A stretch of 6,886 bases of DNA from Actinomycetes bacterium (GTDB lineage Bacteria; Actinomycetota; Acidimicrobiia; Acidimicrobiales; Acidimicrobiaceae). The notes under the pieces are model-generated. The model was not told where the DNA came from. It did not search any database and saw nothing but the letters and a program-made list of their open reading frames with translations. How positions within the stretch are numbered: position 1 is the first letter of the stretch; each line of letters starts with the position of its first letter. The position numbers and the translations under genes were made by a program. Location of the stretch: NCBI GenBank assembly GCA_021844725.1, contig JAKBSX010000152.1:1-6886 (forward strand), in the 5' to 3' direction. This document shows, one piece after another, positions 4,854-6,886 of the stretch.

Positions 4854-4937
4854 CCCACATTCCTAGATTCAGCCATCGAACGACGAAGGGTTAAGCTCAA
4901 ATCTCAGCCCTTATCTCATTTTTAAAGTAGTAGCGCA

Positions 4938-6353
4938 TTAGTTTCCACTAAATGTCGGGCAATACGGCTGCCCGTTTTGCACGGCACACGATATTCCGAC
5001 CAAGTACTTCGTAGGCATTGCAGAACTCGTATAAGGCGTTCCGGTGATGGTTTCTGTTTTAGTAACTGGCACCGAAGATGCAACCGAACCATTGACCGTA
5101 GTGACCTTGTTGTAGCTCACAGTGGCGCTCCAAGAAGGAATGAGAACGAGCTGCACCGACTGCTGTGCTACGGCCCACTGATCGAAAGTTGTTGTTGGCA
5201 AGATTCCAGGATTGACGTTGCAAATATTTTGACCCCAGAAGAAGTTGGCATACTTCCAAGGTGACCCCGAATAGTCAGGAAATGACGGACTTGTCGGAGG
5301 TATCAACGGTGTAGTTGGAGTGGAGCAGAACGAACCGTCAACTATCTGCCCAGTCGTCGTGTTCTTTATTTCCGGCTGAACCCCAAGCAGTGTTTCATTG
5401 CTCAGGTGAATATTGCTATCGGTAACCTTGGTTACCACGGGAACGACGCTGGTGTTATATCCCACAATCTGCCAAACGTAATAGGTATAGGTCTGCCAAT
5501 GGCTCGTGTTGACCCAATACTGGTAACTTTGCCAATGGCTCGTGTTCACCCAATACTGGTAACTTTGCCAATGGCTCGTGTTCACCCAATAGGAATAATA
5601 TTGCCAATGGGCTGTGGAAATCCAGTGATAGTCTGAAGCCCAGTGGGCGGTAGATACCCAGTAGGAATAGTACTGCGTATAGCTTGTGTTTATCCACTGG
5701 TAGTAATATACCCAATAACCACTGACCCATTGCCGCCCCATGAAACAAGGCCCGCCATTTCCATTCGGGTTATAGACACATGTCCAATAACCAGGCTGCC
5801 AGTAACTGGCAGGGGCCCAGTACCCGCTATACACAGTGTGCCAACCAACTTGCCAGTAACCAGTCTCGGCCCACCAGGTATGCAATTGCCAATAACCACT
5901 GTTGACCCAAGTCTGGCCTGTGGCCCAATAACCACTAGATACCCAAGTCTGGCCTGTGGCCCAATAACCACTAGATACCCAAGTCTGGCCTGTGGCCCAA
6001 TAACCACTGTTGACCCACTCTTGGCCTTGATATGCAACATTTCCATAAACCGGCGTAGTAACTGTTTCATTTGTAGTGTTAGTGCTTACCACCTGATTAG
6101 GAATCTGGCCTGATCCTCCAGCTTGAGGAACGACATTGTATTCGGTTGGTGTATTCACCCACATGGCATTGTTCGGAAACATGGAAGCACCCTGGATCCC
6201 AGGGCCACTTCCATTTAAGTTCAGAGTCGCTGCATAAGCAGTAGGTGACACAACTAGAACCATAAAAAAGATTAAAGGTAAAGCAGCAACGGGCACTAAT
6301 TGCCACAGACGATTACCCCGTCGATTCTTATTATCTAAGTTACCTCTGCCCAT
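4938..6353 (-). CDS. Secreted tryptophan-rich 12-residue tandem repeat protein
   Basis: A 471-aa protein of no family I can name. It begins with a Sec signal peptide: basic KNRRGNR, a hydrophobic core LVPVAALPLIFFMVLVV, and an AYA|A cleavage site near residue 41. Most of the middle is built of 12-residue units with Trp every six residues: a first block of the type TGQTWVSSGYWA and a second of the type QSYQYWVNTSHW. I count about 35 Trp and six Cys. The C-terminal part is non-repetitive and Thr/Ser-rich. No membrane anchor or LPXTG is seen, so it is probably exported and retained by other contacts, or released. The ATG at 6353 has an AAAGAG at useful spacing; the ATG at 6359 would add two residues but leaves no room for a ribosome site. 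Adhesin, sheath or glycan-binding roles are all possible and untested. Confidence 0.85.
   Translation of the reverse strand: MGRGNLDNKNRRGNRLWQLVPVAALPLIFFMVLVVSPTAYAATLNLNGSGPGIQGASMFPNNAMWVNTPTEYNVVPQAGGSGQIPNQVVSTNTTNETVTTPVYGNVAYQGQEWVNSGYWATGQTWVSSGYWATGQTWVSSGYWATGQTWVNSGYWQLHTWWAETGYWQVGWHTVYSGYWAPASYWQPGYWTCVYNPNGNGGPCFMGRQWVSGYWVYYYQWINTSYTQYYSYWVSTAHWASDYHWISTAHWQYYSYWVNTSHWQSYQYWVNTSHWQSYQYWVNTSHWQTYTYYVWQIVGYNTSVVPVVTKVTDSNIHLSNETLLGVQPEIKNTTTGQIVDGSFCSTPTTPLIPPTSPSFPDYSGSPWKYANFFWGQNICNVNPGILPTTTFDQWAVAQQSVQLVLIPSWSATVSYNKVTTVNGSVASSVPVTKTETITGTPYTSSAMPTKYLVGISCAVQNGQPYCPTFSGN
5494..5709 (-). repeat. 36-bp tandem repeat array encoding the second repeat block
   Basis: Six 36-bp units begin at 5494, 5530, 5566, 5602, 5638 and 5674. 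The first two differ by one base, the third matches over most of its length, and the others are degenerate. Each encodes one 12-residue unit of the W-V-N-T-S-H-W type. Confidence 0.85.
5891..6034 (-). repeat. 36-bp tandem repeat array encoding the first repeat block
   Basis: Four 36-bp units begin at 5891, 5927, 5963 and 5999. The second and third are identical and the first differs only in the few bases giving Asn for Ser. They encode the units of the W-V-[SN]-S-G-Y-W type. The near identity points to recent duplication. Confidence 0.88.
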
Positions 6354-6370
6354 TGCCATCTCTTTCTGCC

Positions 6371-6386
6371 ATTAGTTCCGACTAAT
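6371..6386. repeat. Inverted repeat in the leader of the repeat-protein gene
   Basis: Arms ATTAGT and ACTAAT flank a 4-base loop. The repeat lies between the shared promoter motif (6403-6429) and the start codon, about 10-25 bases after the predicted transcription start, the same relative place as the inverted repeat before nrdJ. It could be an operator or a weak RNA hairpin near the ribosome site. Confidence 0.5.
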
Positions 6387-6402
6387 GCTCGCATGTCGTA
6401 TA

Positions 6403-6429
6403 TCTATACATATGCACGAGCCTCAAATC
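6403..6429 (-). promoter_or_regulatory. Shared promoter-like motif, copy 3 (towards the Trp-rich protein gene)
   Basis: On the minus strand: GATTTG, 15 bases ending in CTCGTGCATATG, then TATAGA. It matches copy 1 closely (GCTCGTGCATA and TATAGATA shared) although the genes they serve are unrelated. It starts directly after the stop codon of the upstream minus-strand gene and gives a leader of roughly 40 bases. Confidence 0.65.
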
Positions 6430-6431
6430 AC

Positions 6432-6886
6432 CTAGTGGAATGCCCCACATGAAGTGATGCCCTTGTCGTACGTCACTGGAGCGGATGAGTTGGGTGAACT
6501 TGAGAACACATTTTTCCCTGCGAACACAGTTGAAGGTCCAGCCGTCATCACAAAACCCATTCCCTTGGCTGAGACAGGCTTGTTGTTGAGAATGTATGCC
6601 ACCGAACTGGGCGTACAAAAGGCTTGGAGATTAGTTCCGCTTACCGCAAGAGCGCCAGTCGGAGCGGCTCTAAATTCCAAAATACTGGGATAAACTAGGT
6701 CACCCCCGCTCGAGGTGGTGACCCCGTATTGATGGCTAGAACCGCTACTCAGCGTATTGAGAGAAGTGGCATTAACGGAAGTTGGAGCGACATTGACTAG
6801 TTTGCTCCCAGGGAATAACTTCTGGAAATAAGGGTAGAAAAAACTAATGATGTAACTCTTGAGCGCCATAACACCAACGGCTGTTT
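6432..6886 (-). CDS. 3' part of an unrecognised, probably exported protein
   Basis: The minus-strand frame runs in from the right edge and ends at TAG 6434-6432, giving about 151 visible residues. An ATG at 6869 exists, but no Shine-Dalgarno precedes it and the frame is open upstream (TAVGVMALKSYIISFFYPYF), so the true start is probably outside the window. The visible beginning is hydrophobic. The rest is rich in Ser, Thr, Val and Ala with two Cys, as in exported proteins. The hydrophobic start followed by a soluble domain could fit a pilin-like or other membrane-anchored surface protein, but I see no diagnostic motif. It lies upstream of the Trp-rich protein gene, about 80 bases stop to start, so the two may belong to one surface module. 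Confidence 0.55.
   Translation of the reverse strand, partial: TAVGVMALKSYIISFFYPYFQKLFPGSKLVNVAPTSVNATSLNTLSSGSSHQYGVTTSSGGDLVYPSILEFRAAPTGALAVSGTNLQAFCTPSSVAYILNNKPVSAKGMGFVMTAGPSTVFAGKNVFSSSPNSSAPVTYDKGITSCGAFH

Noticed and set aside
4886..4923. Possible plus-strand terminator (AAGGG and CCCTT arms, then TTTTT)
   Set aside because: A five-pair stem with a 17-base loop, with the T-run separated from the stem by six bases, is too weak to annotate.
5643..6113. Plus-strand ORF with regular peptide repeats, and minus-strand frames in the same repeats
   Set aside because: The periodicity is imposed by the 36-bp repeats of the real gene. Only the minus frame starting near 6353 has a signal peptide and sensible composition.

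Overview
This window looks like part of an extrachromosomal or integrated replicon (phage, phage-plasmid or plasmid) of a Gram-positive-like, probably actinobacterial, host with mid-range GC. The reasons are strong Shine-Dalgarno sequences, two good sigma70-type promoters that seem to give leaderless or near-leaderless mRNAs, and a toxin-antitoxin pair of a type I associate with actinobacteria. An adenosylcobalamin-type ribonucleotide reductase sits back to back with a lambda-O-like replication initiator. The host assignment is inference and I hold it weakly.

Left part, minus strand (1-1159): the 5' part of a class II ribonucleotide reductase gene (nrdJ). It is open to the left edge and is interrupted by the start of an intein, which begins exactly at the catalytic cysteine motif. 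From 1160 to 1380 there is a divergent regulatory region. It holds two copies of a shared promoter-like motif facing opposite ways as a perfect 14-bp inverted repeat. A third copy lies near the right end, at 6403-6429.

Replication operon, plus strand (1340-3108): a 14-codon leader ORF, a 105-aa winged-helix protein, a 373-aa replication initiator whose N-terminal domain is about 60% identical to the 105-aa protein, and a 100-aa zinc-finger-like protein. All four overlap. The initiator gene carries in its linker a dense cluster of direct and inverted repeats (1968-2084), followed by an AT-rich stretch (2090-2155). This is the arrangement of a lambda-type origin lying inside its own initiator gene.

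Maintenance or defence module, plus strand (3172-4784): two toxin-antitoxin-like pairs, each with its own recognisable promoter. The first is a 75-aa BrnT-like toxin candidate with a 94-aa helix-turn-helix antitoxin candidate. The second is a Panacea/DUF4065 (SocA/PanA-like) antitoxin candidate with an unrecognised 149-aa partner.

Right part, minus strand (4938-6886): a secreted protein made largely of 12-residue tandem repeats with a tryptophan every six residues, preceded by the 3' part of another gene with a hydrophobic N-terminal stretch. The repeat protein has its own copy of the shared promoter motif. The same regulatory signal therefore appears to drive nucleotide supply, replication initiation and this odd surface protein.
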